This document shows positions 25,401 to 31,585 of a stretch of DNA of 64,000 bases, piece after piece; positions within the stretch are counted from its first letter, which is position 1; every line of letters begins with the position of its first letter. Source of the stretch: Diphasiastrum complanatum. Taxonomy: Eukaryota; Streptophyta; Lycopodiopsida; Lycopodiales; Lycopodiaceae. Where the stretch lies: assembly GCA_029204225.1 (NCBI GenBank), contig CM055109.1, positions 20,084,267 to 20,148,266 of the forward strand, in the 5' to 3' direction. The notes under the pieces are model-generated. The model was not told where the DNA came from, searched no databases, and saw nothing but the letters and a program-made list of their open reading frames with translations. The position numbers and the translations under genes were made by a program.

Positions 25401-27413
25401 TCTGGGAAGTGCCAAGTTGATCAAATAGGTCATCCATGTGAGGTTAGGATGAGCAAGGGAGAGGCCAGAGAAGGACAACGATGGAGGGTGGAGTTTTTCG
25501 GAAAAAAAAATTTGTGTTCAGGAAAGTGCTCTGATGCCAAGTTACGAACGGATCCACAAGTAATCTAGAAAGTAGCATAAAAGCGAGACTTAATCCTAGA
25601 AAGCAAGAAAAGGAGAGACTAAGGAGGCTAAAGGAGAGAGATCTATATCATAAACTGAGAAATGAAAGTGACACTGGAGCCCTACTTATACCCAACAGGA
25701 AGCCCTAGAAAAGGGGTCCAAAGGATAATAGTCAACTAGGAGGGAAAATAGTGCGCCCTCCAAGAGGGCCCCCCCCTCCAAGGTAATATGTCAATAAATG
25801 AATAATAGGGCCCAAGGCCAACCATATAGTCTAAATGTCAATAAACTATAAAATAGAGGGCCCAAGGCCTGCTTATGCATAAAAAGTAAAGGTAAAGTAG
25901 GTGCGAATGGACGTGGCGAATGTAAAGAGCCAAGTCCATAACTGCTCCTGTAGGCCATCTAGAAGAGACAAAGATGGCTAATAGGGGTAAAAGTTTGTAA
26001 AATCAGTATCTACAGGACATATGCTGAATAAATCTAGAATTCTTTGCCTACATGATAGGTAAAACAGAATCAAGAATGACATTTTTTTTAAACTTAAAGC
26101 TGCAAAATAACTACATAAGCCTAAGATGGTTTGCACTGTGCTCCAACCATCTCAACATGTCACACATCACTTGCAACATGGAAGCGGCCCTGACTTCTAG
26201 GAATTCACTTACATGGAAAGTTCGTGGAAGCCGAAATGCTTCAGGGATTTTTTTAGAAATATAGAAAGAACTGAGATAAAGATATCGACAAGGAGCAAAA
26301 GGATTTCTATGAAGTTCTTCGCATAAGTTTGCCAGAATGTTGTCCACTTCTTGAACTTCATTACGAATCCAAGCACCCCATACTGACCATAATACCTCCA
26401 AATCTGTATCCAAAAAAGAACTGCAAGAATGAGATGCAGGCATGCCAGAATTAACCACAATGAAAAGGAAATAGGAAACTGAAAGTTGCAGAAACAGAGA
26501 GATGGATACCATATTCACAGCTCACAATAACCAAATCACAAAGTGTATATAGAAAAATCTGCAAGGTTTCAAACACAGAGTAATGGTACTACCCTAGTTC
26601 AGTAACTACTACCATTTTGCAAGAGTGGACATTGCACTTGAGAAGCATCAACCAACAAGGAACACCATAAATTTGCCAGTTCTATGCCCTTCTCAGATTC
26701 GACAATGAATGTTTCTTACAATTGAAACACAGGATTATAAAAATAACAAGTTCTAAAAGAAAAAGAAATTTACCGTCGTTAATGCCAAGAGCTATTACCT
26801 GAAAACAAGTTAAGAGCAACATTGAGACCTTGTCTAAAAATAATTCTATCCCACATAGCTGATAAACATGTCAAATTTCAACATTGACACATTCTAACAA
26901 ATAAACAAGCACATAAATTTCACTTGACAAATTTCACAACATCACATGAAACTAATAACAAGATATTACTAACTAAACATAAAAAGATACAGGATCCACT
27001 TGGCGTATGGGGAGGGCTGCCACAATTGTTAGTTGGGTTGGGTCAATGGCACATTGAGAAGCTTGTTTATTGAAGCAATTTTCTAGTTGTTCTTTATCAT
27101 TTGAATCGCCTTCCTTTAATAACTGCTGCTCTTGCTGAGAATCAAGCTCTGAAACAGAAACCAGCTGCGCATCCTGGTTTTCTTCCCCTGAATTTATTTG
27201 TTGTGGTGTGTGACTGAACTCTGTATCATGGCCACTCCCTTCAGGATCAAGCGCTTGTGTATTCAGATCTAAATCTTTTGGACTAGCATTCAAATCAAGG
27301 TCAGCTGCAAAAAAATGCTCTTGTTCTTGTTCACGGTCTTCTGAAACACGACGCCTTTTTCTAGTGCAAATACCCTCTTGACCCTCAGAATCCTGCCCCA
27401 GTTGCCTCTGCAT
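5610..27413 (-). CDS. INTS1: Integrator complex subunit 1 orthologue (5' half, 10 exons, 3' partial)
   Basis: INTS1 is the large helical-repeat scaffold of the nuclear Integrator complex, which cleaves snRNA and other RNA polymerase II transcripts. Exons (minus strand, 5' to 3') are 27413/27407-26991, 26798-26774, 26403-26213, 24099-23965, 23205-23104, 7481-7357, 7041-6966, 6371-6186, 6003-5917 and 5726-5610. All have GT/AG borders and compatible phases, summing to 487 codons without a stop. Identification rests on order and content: '[10 protein letters not shown]', then 'EWPLIFIK', '[14 protein letters not shown]', '[14 protein letters not shown]' and '[19 protein letters not shown]' follow the animal INTS1 (DUF3677) order as I recall it. 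The start is either the ATG at 27413 or an upstream exon spliced at 27407. The 15.6-kb intron 5 is full of transposons. The rest of the gene, most of the HEAT-like C-terminal part, is not found here. Confidence 0.82.
7735..8185 (+). pseudogene. Ty3 chromovirus integrase C-terminus and chromodomain (relic)
   Basis: The frame reads '[19 protein letters not shown]' (integrase C-terminal beta fold), is broken by stops near 7857, and resumes as a 96-aa frame with '[15 protein letters not shown]' and a chromodomain-like tail ('[17 protein letters not shown]'). It ends with a stop and a purine-rich tract directly before the LTR at 8198. The upstream parts of the element are missing. Confidence 0.8.
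8198..8827 (+). repeat. Probable 3' LTR of the 7.7-kb Ty3 relic
   Basis: It starts TGTCACATG immediately after the polypurine tract GAGGAGGGAAGGGA and ends at ...TGTGTAACA. An AATAAA-like signal lies near 8760. It contains internal near-repeats of 'CATATGCTCA(C/T)TGGGACA'. No second copy of this LTR is in the window, so its 3' border is inferred from the TG...CA rule. Confidence 0.55.
8850..9242 (+). pseudogene. Ty3 relic: RT/RNase H fragment fused to a PPT
   Basis: It is homologous to the RT thumb region of element C: '[11 protein letters not shown]' with the catalytic DD, '[14 protein letters not shown]', then frame-broken '[10 protein letters not shown]'. The sequence then jumps from the RT/RNase H junction straight to the polypurine tract 'TTAAGGGGAAGGGA'. 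RNase H, integrase and chromodomain are therefore lost by deletion. The 5' end is truncated just after the upstream LTR. Confidence 0.8.
9243..9601 (+). repeat. 3' LTR of the 8.85-kb Ty3 relic (359 bp)
   Basis: It begins TGTTAGGAGACC right after the PPT and ends GCTATTCCTAACA, so the ends form an inverted TGTTAGG/CCTAACA. It is a distant relative of the 358-bp LTR of element C; both share 'GGTTGGGTGGATCAG' near the 3' end. Confidence 0.75.
9602..10304 (-). pseudogene. LINE endonuclease relic, 3' portion
   Basis: Read on the minus strand across shifting frames, this gives the C-terminal half of an apurinic-type LINE endonuclease: '(H)GLAIL', a patch like 'TC.P.SGA.V', '[19 protein letters not shown]' (the SDH motif), then '[12 protein letters not shown]', the usual linker toward reverse transcriptase. 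The copia element at 10305-15355 splits it from its 5' part at 15356-15700. It is heavily frameshifted. Identification is by motif order only. Confidence 0.5.
10305..10733 (-). repeat. Copia 3' LTR
   Basis: 429 bp, beginning TGTTAGAAATAAATGACT on the minus strand and ending CTTGTTTTCCTACA. It is near-identical to 14941-15355 apart from scattered substitutions and short indels, including 'AAATGCGAGC' near 10415, which is absent from the other copy. Confidence 0.9.
10771..11380 (-). pseudogene. Copia RNase H region
   Basis: Frames at 11356-11138 and 11007-10771 carry '[15 protein letters not shown]', '[19 protein letters not shown]' and, at the end, '[10 protein letters not shown]...L.Y' with '[18 protein letters not shown]'-like sequence. 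These are the copia RNase H signature (GYSDADWAGD...STSG; DIFTKAL). The frame shifts at least twice, so it is dead. Confidence 0.85.
11381..11790 (-). pseudogene. Copia reverse transcriptase, core deleted
   Basis: The RT start is present: '[20 protein letters not shown]', then across a stop/frame change '[18 protein letters not shown]' and 'YEETFAP'. It then jumps to the RT C-terminal 'QAIGCLIYL...RPDI'. Everything between, including the YVDD catalytic loop, is missing (a few hundred bp). Confidence 0.85.
12014..12824 (-). pseudogene. Copia integrase and linker
   Basis: The frame at 12824-12498 holds the catalytic core: '[10 protein letters not shown]', 'LRTDRGGEY' and '[11 protein letters not shown]', i.e. 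all three DDE residues. The following frames (12543-12313, 12316-12014) hold '[11 protein letters not shown]' and the Ser/Gln-rich linker toward RT beginning '[11 protein letters not shown]'. Frame changes near 12500 and 12315 separate them. Confidence 0.85.
12983..14185 (-). CDS. Copia gag-protease open frame (400 aa)
   Basis: The gag starts '[20 protein letters not shown]' (the UBN2-type copia gag) and continues through '[14 protein letters not shown]'. The aspartic protease follows with '[12 protein letters not shown]' and a downstream '[14 protein letters not shown]'; the frame ends in the GAG_pre-integrase '[17 protein letters not shown]'. The CCHC zinc knuckle normally between gag and protease is absent: '[10 protein letters not shown]' runs through a Ser/Thr stretch directly into protease. 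A (GAT)n-encoded Ser run is near residue 45. Confidence 0.9.
   Translation of the reverse strand: MDGTNYSLWSYMMKNLLIAKGLWDLVNGDEERPPSLAPTTPRGSSSSSSSTSSEEQKKWDRRDAQVHSMVALALKRSILPYIRSCKTSKSAWETLNTMYRVKNPARVVYLQNQLSMLKMQEGDLVTNHLTKIKDLREELLNIDEIIEDAQFVSTTLNSLPSSYFPFVSSLSISKGIDTCASLATLEQELEVSDDLFNQDYAFVSNIASTSTSTSMRNSGSVLQVADFQPIEWVIDSGATRHMTFRKEVFTKLVKVQNGSKVQCADNASFPIHGIGIVAFILPNGEEKYIKNVLYVPGIKKSLLSVSTMLKQGLVVEFKEDKCLVKDPKRSLLIIVSGTMHDGLFMMDTYERRIPSTCVVASTSQSLELAELWHATFGHLNFASLKKLKTFNMVEDIPTLE
14186..14940 (-). other. Copia 5' untranslated leader and primer binding site
   Basis: About 740 bp between the 5' LTR and the gag ATG, non-coding. It contains at least four scattered copies of 'TTTGGGCGCC' or its variants. 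The primer binding site TGGTATCAGAGC (minus strand, 14940-14929) abuts the LTR and is complementary to plant initiator tRNA-Met. Confidence 0.8.
14941..15355 (-). repeat. Copia 5' LTR
   Basis: 415 bp, TGTTAGAAATAAGTGACT...TTTTCCTACA on the minus strand, followed directly by the primer binding site. Flanking TGAGC at 15356-15360 pairs with TGAGT at 10300-10304. Confidence 0.9.
15356..15700 (-). pseudogene. LINE endonuclease relic, 5' portion
   Basis: On the minus strand the sequence reads '(Y)[18 protein letters not shown]', then after a frame change 'CGDFNDRT' and further '[10 protein letters not shown]', which is the Mg-binding GDFN motif and its following DD..R.S.D of LINE endonucleases. 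Joining it to 9602-10304 across the copia insertion gives '[15 protein letters not shown]', the next conserved block. Confidence 0.55.
15939..16048 (+). repeat. Short palindrome-rich MITE-like element
   Basis: Starts CATACTTGCAG, contains 'TTCGAACCGCGAATCG' and 'GAATCGCGGTTCGAACCG' in alternating orientation, then a T-rich core, and ends AAGTGCAAGTA. Terminal TACTTGCA and TGCAAGTA form an 8-bp inverted repeat. The start resembles the left terminus of the hAT element (CATAGTTGCAC). No clear target duplication is seen. Confidence 0.5.
16049..17760 (+). pseudogene. Ty1/copia relic: protease to integrase
   Basis: Plus-strand copia relic: protease '[12 protein letters not shown]' near 16105, '[14 protein letters not shown]' near 16262, pre-integrase '[14 protein letters not shown]' near 16480, then a 265-aa integrase frame (16589-17386). 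The core has '[12 protein letters not shown]' (first D kept), but the second catalytic Asp is Asn ('LCSNKGGEY') and the Glu is Lys ('[10 protein letters not shown]'). It runs on to '[12 protein letters not shown]' and '[11 protein letters not shown]' and decays after 17390. No LTR is recognised on either side. Catalytically dead. Confidence 0.88.
18001..18055 (-). repeat. Palindrome-rich terminal fragment (MITE end)
   Basis: On the minus strand it begins CATAGTTACCAGG and contains 'GGGAACAGGGGAATGC' with the inverted 'GCATTCCCC' and 'CTGTTCCC'. The terminus and alternating-word structure match the family described at 58150 and 31386. Its other end is not identified. Confidence 0.35.
18433..19354 (-). 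mobile_element. TRIM (miniature LTR retrotransposon), 922 bp
   Basis: LTR-like repeats at 18433-18845 (413 bp) and 18955-19354 (400 bp) flank only 109 bp. On the minus strand the internal part opens with TGGTATCAGAGC (18943-18954 region, one base from the LTR) and closes with the purine-rich 'GGTGTGGAGGTGAG'. A perfect 5-bp target duplication, CTTTG, is at 18428-18432 and 19355-19359. There is no coding capacity. The right LTR lacks a short block present in the left ('ACATACTTATAGACTTT'). Confidence 0.92.
19360..20343. other. Unassigned intronic sequence
   Basis: About 1 kb of AT-rich INTS1 intron sequence. A 78-codon plus-strand frame at 19573-19809 has no recognisable domain. A terminus-like 'CTATAGTTACCAGG' at about 20213 resembles the MITE ends elsewhere in the window. 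Confidence 0.3.
20344..22740 (-). mobile_element. Ty3 chromovirus relic of the element-B family
   Basis: A 3' LTR (20344-20711, minus-strand start AGTTATGGACAC, preceded by PPT CTGTGGGGGAG) is followed by the integrase C-terminus ('[20 protein letters not shown]', '[10 protein letters not shown]'). An abrupt junction leads to RT pieces ('KLSKCSF', and '[12 protein letters not shown]' near 21775) and finally the gag start (to about 22620). Most of RNase H, integrase and protease is deleted. A 300-bp unrelated patch at about 21465-21760 interrupts RT. No 5' LTR was found at the right end. Confidence 0.82.
22741..23103. other. Intron sequence 5' of INTS1 exon 5's donor
   Basis: AT-rich. Near 22930-22990 it contains 'GCAGCGGATCGCAATCTGCTGCAAC', split across an imperfect palindrome, and 'AACCGGTTTTTTC' at about 22787, in the style of the palindromic MITE ends. 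No coding sequence seen. Confidence 0.3.
23104..24099 (-). CDS. INTS1: INTS1 exons 4-5 (DUF3677 core)
   Basis: Exon 4 (24099-23965) is exactly 45 codons, from '[13 protein letters not shown]' to '[11 protein letters not shown]'. Exon 5 (23205-23104) reads '[19 protein letters not shown]' and continues to 'FCFEDG'. Together they match the most conserved segment of INTS1 ('ACNLL...W..IFVKVYIEDSLG.R.WVD' in animals). The donor of exon 5 could be at 23106/23105 or 23104/23103; the latter (GTAAGC) keeps phase 0 and joins directly to '[12 protein letters not shown]' of the next exon, 15.6 kb away. Confidence 0.82.
24298..24680 (+). repeat. Possible palindrome-rich MITE
   Basis: Begins CTATAGTTACAATC, runs through repeated words such as 'AAACTTGTTT' and 'AAAACGTTTTGCAG', and ends near 'GTTACAAACTATTAT', giving an imperfect terminal inverted repeat (TATAGTT.../...AACTAT). 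It lies in INTS1 intron 3. The borders are tentative. Confidence 0.35.
24912..25943 (-). mobile_element. Internally deleted Ty3 relic that keeps only the RT core
   Basis: Layout on the minus strand: 5' LTR 25540-25943 (AGTTATGGACTTGG...CGTTCGTAACT), a PBS variant TGGCATCAGAGC, about 100 bp of leader, an RT frame (25437-25069) and a 3' LTR stub 24912-24958. The RT frame has '[15 protein letters not shown]', '[19 protein letters not shown]' and the catalytic '[11 protein letters not shown]'. Gag, protease, RNase H and integrase are gone. No target duplication was found. It sits in INTS1 intron 3 (24100-26212). Confidence 0.85.
26213..27413 (-). CDS. INTS1: INTS1 N-terminal exons 1-3
   Basis: Exon 1 (27407-26991, 139 codons) is acidic and low-complexity. 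It carries a basic nuclear-localisation-like run 'RKRRR' followed by two EAR-like motifs, 'DLDLNASP' and 'DLDLNTQ', then Gln/Glu-rich sequence ending 'IRQVDP'. A 25-nt micro-exon (26798-26774, 'VIALGIND') joins it to exon 3 (26403-26213), which begins '[17 protein letters not shown]' and ends 'FRLPRTFH' at a GTAAGT donor. The acceptor at 26404/26403 was chosen over the one at 26421 because only it restores phase after the micro-exon. An ATG at 27413-27411 is in frame with exon 1, so this may be the first coding exon. Confidence 0.72.
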
Positions 27414-27950
27414 GCATAAACCCAAGTGTTCAGGCAGGATGAAAACCTCTGCATCAGGAGAAGATGAAACCAGTACAACTCCAACAATGAATAAACTGAG
27501 GAATTCCTAATGGAAACATTTACTGTTGTTGAAATTTTCGCACTTAACACAAAAGCTCACACACATAAAACTAGGGTTTATAGTCACATCATGTAAAGGA
27601 TAAGAGCACACCTGCATGTTAGTTCACAATACATCAAAGTACACAAAATTCTGTTGATATTTGATCATACAGCACAAGTCATTACATATGCCTTCAGTGG
27701 GGGATTAGCCATTCTGCTTCATCATTCTCTCGCACATGTCACACAACCATCACTTGAGTCACTCCATACAACACAACGAGTGAATGATGTTCCTAGATGG
27801 GCTGGACTCTCTCAAAACACCGTCATTCCACTTTGTCTGACTTACTTTTGTGCCCAGAGTATTTGCACTTCTGCAAGGACCACCCTACCATTTGGTCTAA
27901 GAAGATCCACACAAATTCTTACATGAGCATCACCATGGGCTCTAATACCA
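27414..27950. other. Region upstream of INTS1 exon 1
   Basis: This may hold the INTS1 5' UTR, a further 5' exon or the promoter; I cannot place a transcription start. The sequence 'GGCTCTAATACCA' at 27938-27950 resembles a retrotransposon PBS on the minus strand, next to a TG dinucleotide at 27951. Confidence 0.3.
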
Positions 27951-28680
27951 TGTTACAATTTTGGCACATAGAACTACACTCTCGTACACATGTAGCATGA
28001 ACACACAAGGATACCAACATACATGTGCAATTAAACTCGCAACAGAAACCATCAAAGCATGCAGATATACATGAGACATTGAGTGTCGGCATACCCTCAA
28101 AGGACTAATTTCAGCCTGCTCAACTTTTGTGGATCCCATTGGCAATATGTAAAAGGAATCTACAACGGCTTATGACAGCAAACAAAACGATGATATCACA
28201 TCATAAAAAGTACACACCAATACATGAAAAGAAGAAATGCCAAAGATGCCCTGAAAAGTGGATTTTCAAAATCACAACTTCTATAGATCCAATAGCGTAA
28301 AACCCAATATGATCACCTGGATAGCAGATAAGCACGCAAGAGAATGGGTTGTGGCAAGAACCACCCAACCAACGGTCTAACGAAGGGTTAGACGCCCTCA
28401 AGCTGATCCCTATACAAGATACTACGGTAGCAAGAGCATAGAGAGAATCATTGATCGTCGATAATCAGAATGTGTTGACACGAGAGGGGTGAGGGTATAG
28501 ATACTCTCTCCCAAACCCTAGCCTCCATACGACATGCAGATTCTCCTTCAAGATAATACCTCTCCATGCATGACTATAAGAATGGGCACTTGGTAATATC
28601 ACTCTAAGTGGGCATTCATAGTTGTAATGGTTCATGTGCCATTGAATCCACATGAGGGTGTTGTCAAACTCCAGCACAAG
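27951..28680 (-). repeat. Possible LTR (solo or orphan)
   Basis: It starts TGTTACAATTTTGG immediately beside the PBS-like 'TGGTATTAGAGCC' (minus strand). It includes leader-like sequence such as 'TACTCTCTCCCAAACCCTAG' near 28500, typical of plant LTR transcribed regions. No second copy and no clear outer end, so tentative. Confidence 0.35.
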
Positions 28681-29045
28681 GCTTGGCTTAATGACTGAAT
28701 ATCATTGTACTGTGCACAATTCAGATCCGTTTGTTGCTAATTTGACGGTTTCTTTGTTTATTTATGGCAAGTTAATGGATGCTCTTCAAGTTTTATTCCA
28801 GTTTTTTTAATGTGCAAGGTGTACTACTCAACTACATCGTACATGCTAAATTGTTGTGATAGTGCATATAAATGGTAATTGGCAATTGACATTATGGTAT
28901 CAAAGCTCCAGATCAACAATCAGCATCAATTTTATTGAATACAATTGAAGAATTTGTGAACCATTTGAACTGTAAGAATGCTAATTTGTGAACCATTTGG
29001 ACTATAAGAATGATATTACATACCTTAATTGTTGATTCTCTTCAA

Positions 29046-29159
29046 AGTTGTAGCTGCACTCCAATTTTTTTTCAGATGTTCGAATCGGCCAATTCGAACC
29101 TGACCCAACCGATTTGAACCGTTCGAATCGGCCGATTCGAATCGATGCATTAAACTATG
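29046..29159 (-). repeat. Palindrome-rich MITE-like element
   Basis: On the minus strand it starts CATAGTTTAATGCATCG, then 'GATTCGAATCGGCCGATTCG' and 'GGTTCGAATTGGCCG', then an A-rich core, ending near 'GTGCAGCTACAAC'. Four or more copies of TTCGAA-centred words alternate in orientation. The start matches the hAT left terminus pattern. Confidence 0.5.
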
Positions 29160-29459
29160 ACAGGAAGGAGTAATCTGGATCTGGTTTCTAGTTAGTTAGC
29201 AAAACAGCTGACACAAAATATTAAACTGTGTTGTCAAGCTTTCGAAGTGACTTGAAACTGTCGCGCAAGAGCCAGCTCTTTTAACCGTCACAACATCGAG
29301 GCCCTAATCCGTGACTTCCGCTGAAAACATCAGGCGAAATGAATCTTTCTGGAGTGGTATCCATGGGAAGTGAAGAACAATCAACCCAAACTGATAAGTA
29401 GCAAACATCTATCATGACTAGGAATTTGAAAATGCTAGGGCAGTCTGACAGAAAAAAAT

Positions 29460-30700
29460 TTCATTGTGTTGCAGGAAGTAACAGAACAAATATTTAATCC
29501 TACCTCACATCTCTGAAGCTTCTGTCCTCTCCCAGTTTCACCTAACTCAATATAGGCAATCATCCATAACCACTCTCACATGAGGCAGCACCTTAACAGA
29601 TAGGGACACAGGACCTAATTCAGGCTAAGGGCTACCTTACAATATAGGCTAGGCCTAATACCAACTATTTACGTTAAGGACACAACATTCTTCCCCCCTT
29701 ATTTCAATTTTCACCTTAGAATGAAAAACAAGAAAAAAAATTTCTTGAACGAATCAGCTTGCTCCCAAGAATCATCATCACTTGAATGCCCTTTCCAATG
29801 AACCAAAAGTGCGGTTAGCAACCGATTAGTAGAGTGCTTTTGACAGGTATCTAGAATCTTTTCAAATCTAAAGAAGTTCTTGACAGATATCTTTGAGGAG
29901 ATTATCTTCCAATGCTGAAGTGTCTCCTTCATGTAAACTAGGTTTTAATATGCTTATGTGAAATATCGATGTACTCTAACACCCTTGGGAAGATTCATCT
30001 AATCCGATTCTCTTCAGAATTTTGTATGACCTATTGAAACATGTCGAAGGGTTTATGATGTTTGCCTATATGTAAGACATTAGAGTCCTTAGGAATCCTC
30101 AAATACACCCAGACATTGAATTCTTGAGGACTTTGTTTCAATTCAGTATAATGTTTGGCTCATTCGCGAACACTCAAAACATTTTCACATGCTAACTGCA
30201 CCATTTCTTGCATATTCCGTAAGAAACTGGTTGGTTTCTAAATATGAACAGACCCTATTTCAACATTGACAGGTGAACATGGTTAGAATCCATACATAAG
30301 CATACACGGACTATATCTAGTCATTAGATGGTTATTACTAGTATAAGCAAACTCAATCAATGGAATTTACAATTCCCTCTAAGGTTGCTTATGCGAGACA
30401 TTTGATATTAGCATATCCTCCATCATTTGATTAGTCCTCTCTATCTGACTATCTGATTTTGGATGATCCAAAAAACTGAAATTTAGGGAAGTCTCAAGTT
30501 TATGGAATACGGTCGACAAGAAATGTCCAATGAATTTAGAATCACGATCATCAACAATATCTTAAGGCAAACCATAAAGCTTCATCATGACATTCAAATA
30601 AAAATTCATTTCAAATAACAACACCACTTAGTACACATACTTTCCCATCATGAAATAGCAATCCATTATAGGTGGAAAAACGATCTTCTACATTTTTATC
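29460..30700 (-). mobile_element. Ty3 chromovirus relic: integrase and chromodomain next to an LTR
   Basis: On the minus strand the integrase core reads 'LYGLP', 'IVDDRDSKFIGHF' and 'SQIERTNQMMEDML' with intervening stops (about 30700-30380). It ends in a chromodomain 'LLVHWKGHSSDDDSWEQAD' (29932-29711). A polypurine tract AAGGGGGGAAGAA is followed by TGTTGTGTCC, the start of a 3' LTR at 29687 extending downward to perhaps 29464. Gag, protease and RT are absent. Confidence 0.75.
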
Positions 30701-31037
30701 TTCAACCTCGATCTAAACACCTTGCAACTTAGATCCATTAGCATCATGCATTCTGGTTAGTACGTTGTGCCAAATAGGACCAAACTACATGTATTTCTCA
30801 CGAAGGCCTTTCAAAAAAAGATAAAAGTCCACAAAGACCCTTGTGAAGGAAAATTCTTTAACATCACAAATATAATTTTTGATGAGTATGTTGCCCGAGA
30901 GATAAATAGGTTGGGAGGTCAATTTTGTTTCTGTATAAATGCCATTAACTATGTAAATCATATAAATACTGACTTCTGCAATGCCTTGAAAGAGAAGACA
31001 GTAGATATATCAGACCCAGTTGTGGAGGCCGGTCTGA
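30701..31037. other. Unassigned stretch
   Basis: A 91-codon plus-strand frame (30767-31042) shows no recognisable domain and runs into the MITE below. I see no other feature. Confidence 0.3.
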
Positions 31038-31386
31038 TGTAACGTGTTTCTGGGACAGAAACGCAAAAAAAAAAAAAATTCAAAAACGTTGGAGGATAGA
31101 TGGGGAGAGGGTGGTCTTGGCATAGTAACTACTCATTATCGATGCAGTGATTTGATAGGAAATGGAACACATTTCCATAGAAAACTTTTAACCTTGATAG
31201 AATCCAACAAGCATTGTTACCCCAAATTGGACCACATTGTACCCGAAACATTCAGCAACCTACATAAATGAACTGCCCTTAATAAATGCTTTGATTTGAT
31301 ACCCATATTGCCCACAAAAAAAAAAATCAGAAACGCATTTCTAAACGTGTTTTGAAACACGTTTTCAGAAACGCAGTGCAACTATG
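31038..31386 (-). mobile_element. Non-autonomous hAT-related element (about 350 bp)
   Basis: On the minus strand it starts CATAGTTGCAC, then several inverted copies of a 'GCGTTTC / AAACACGTTT' word, then 'GTGGGCAATATGGGTAT' and 'CAAATCAAAGC'. The latter matches the hAT element's left end at 58251-58285 ('GTGCAATATGGGTAT', 'TAGATGAAAGC'). The other end reads 'GCGTTTCTG', 'CCAGAAACACGTTACATCAG'. It is non-coding. Right border approximate; no 8-bp duplication confirmed. Confidence 0.7.
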
Positions 31387-31388
31387 AT

Positions 31389-31411
31389 ATCATATATATA
31401 TATATATATAT

Positions 31412-31446
<35 letters not shown>

Positions 31447-31555
31447 CATAGTCGCATAGTGTGTCTGCCAATGGTGGGCGGCCGATGGGGTGTATGTGTG
31501 TGTGTGTATATATATATGTATGCATATGTGTAAGGGGGGGGGGGGATGTCATCAT
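31389..31555. repeat. Compound microsatellite (AT)n (GATA)n (GT)n
   Basis: (AT) about 31391-31413, (GATA) 31414-31445, then 'CATAGTGTGTCTGCC' and a 'GGGCGGCCGATGG' patch, then (GT) and (AT) from 31489, and a G10 run near 31536. The non-microsatellite patch recurs at about 39514-39555. Confidence 0.9.
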
Positions 31556-31585
31556 GTAATTGGTTTAGCAACAAGTTTTAATAAT

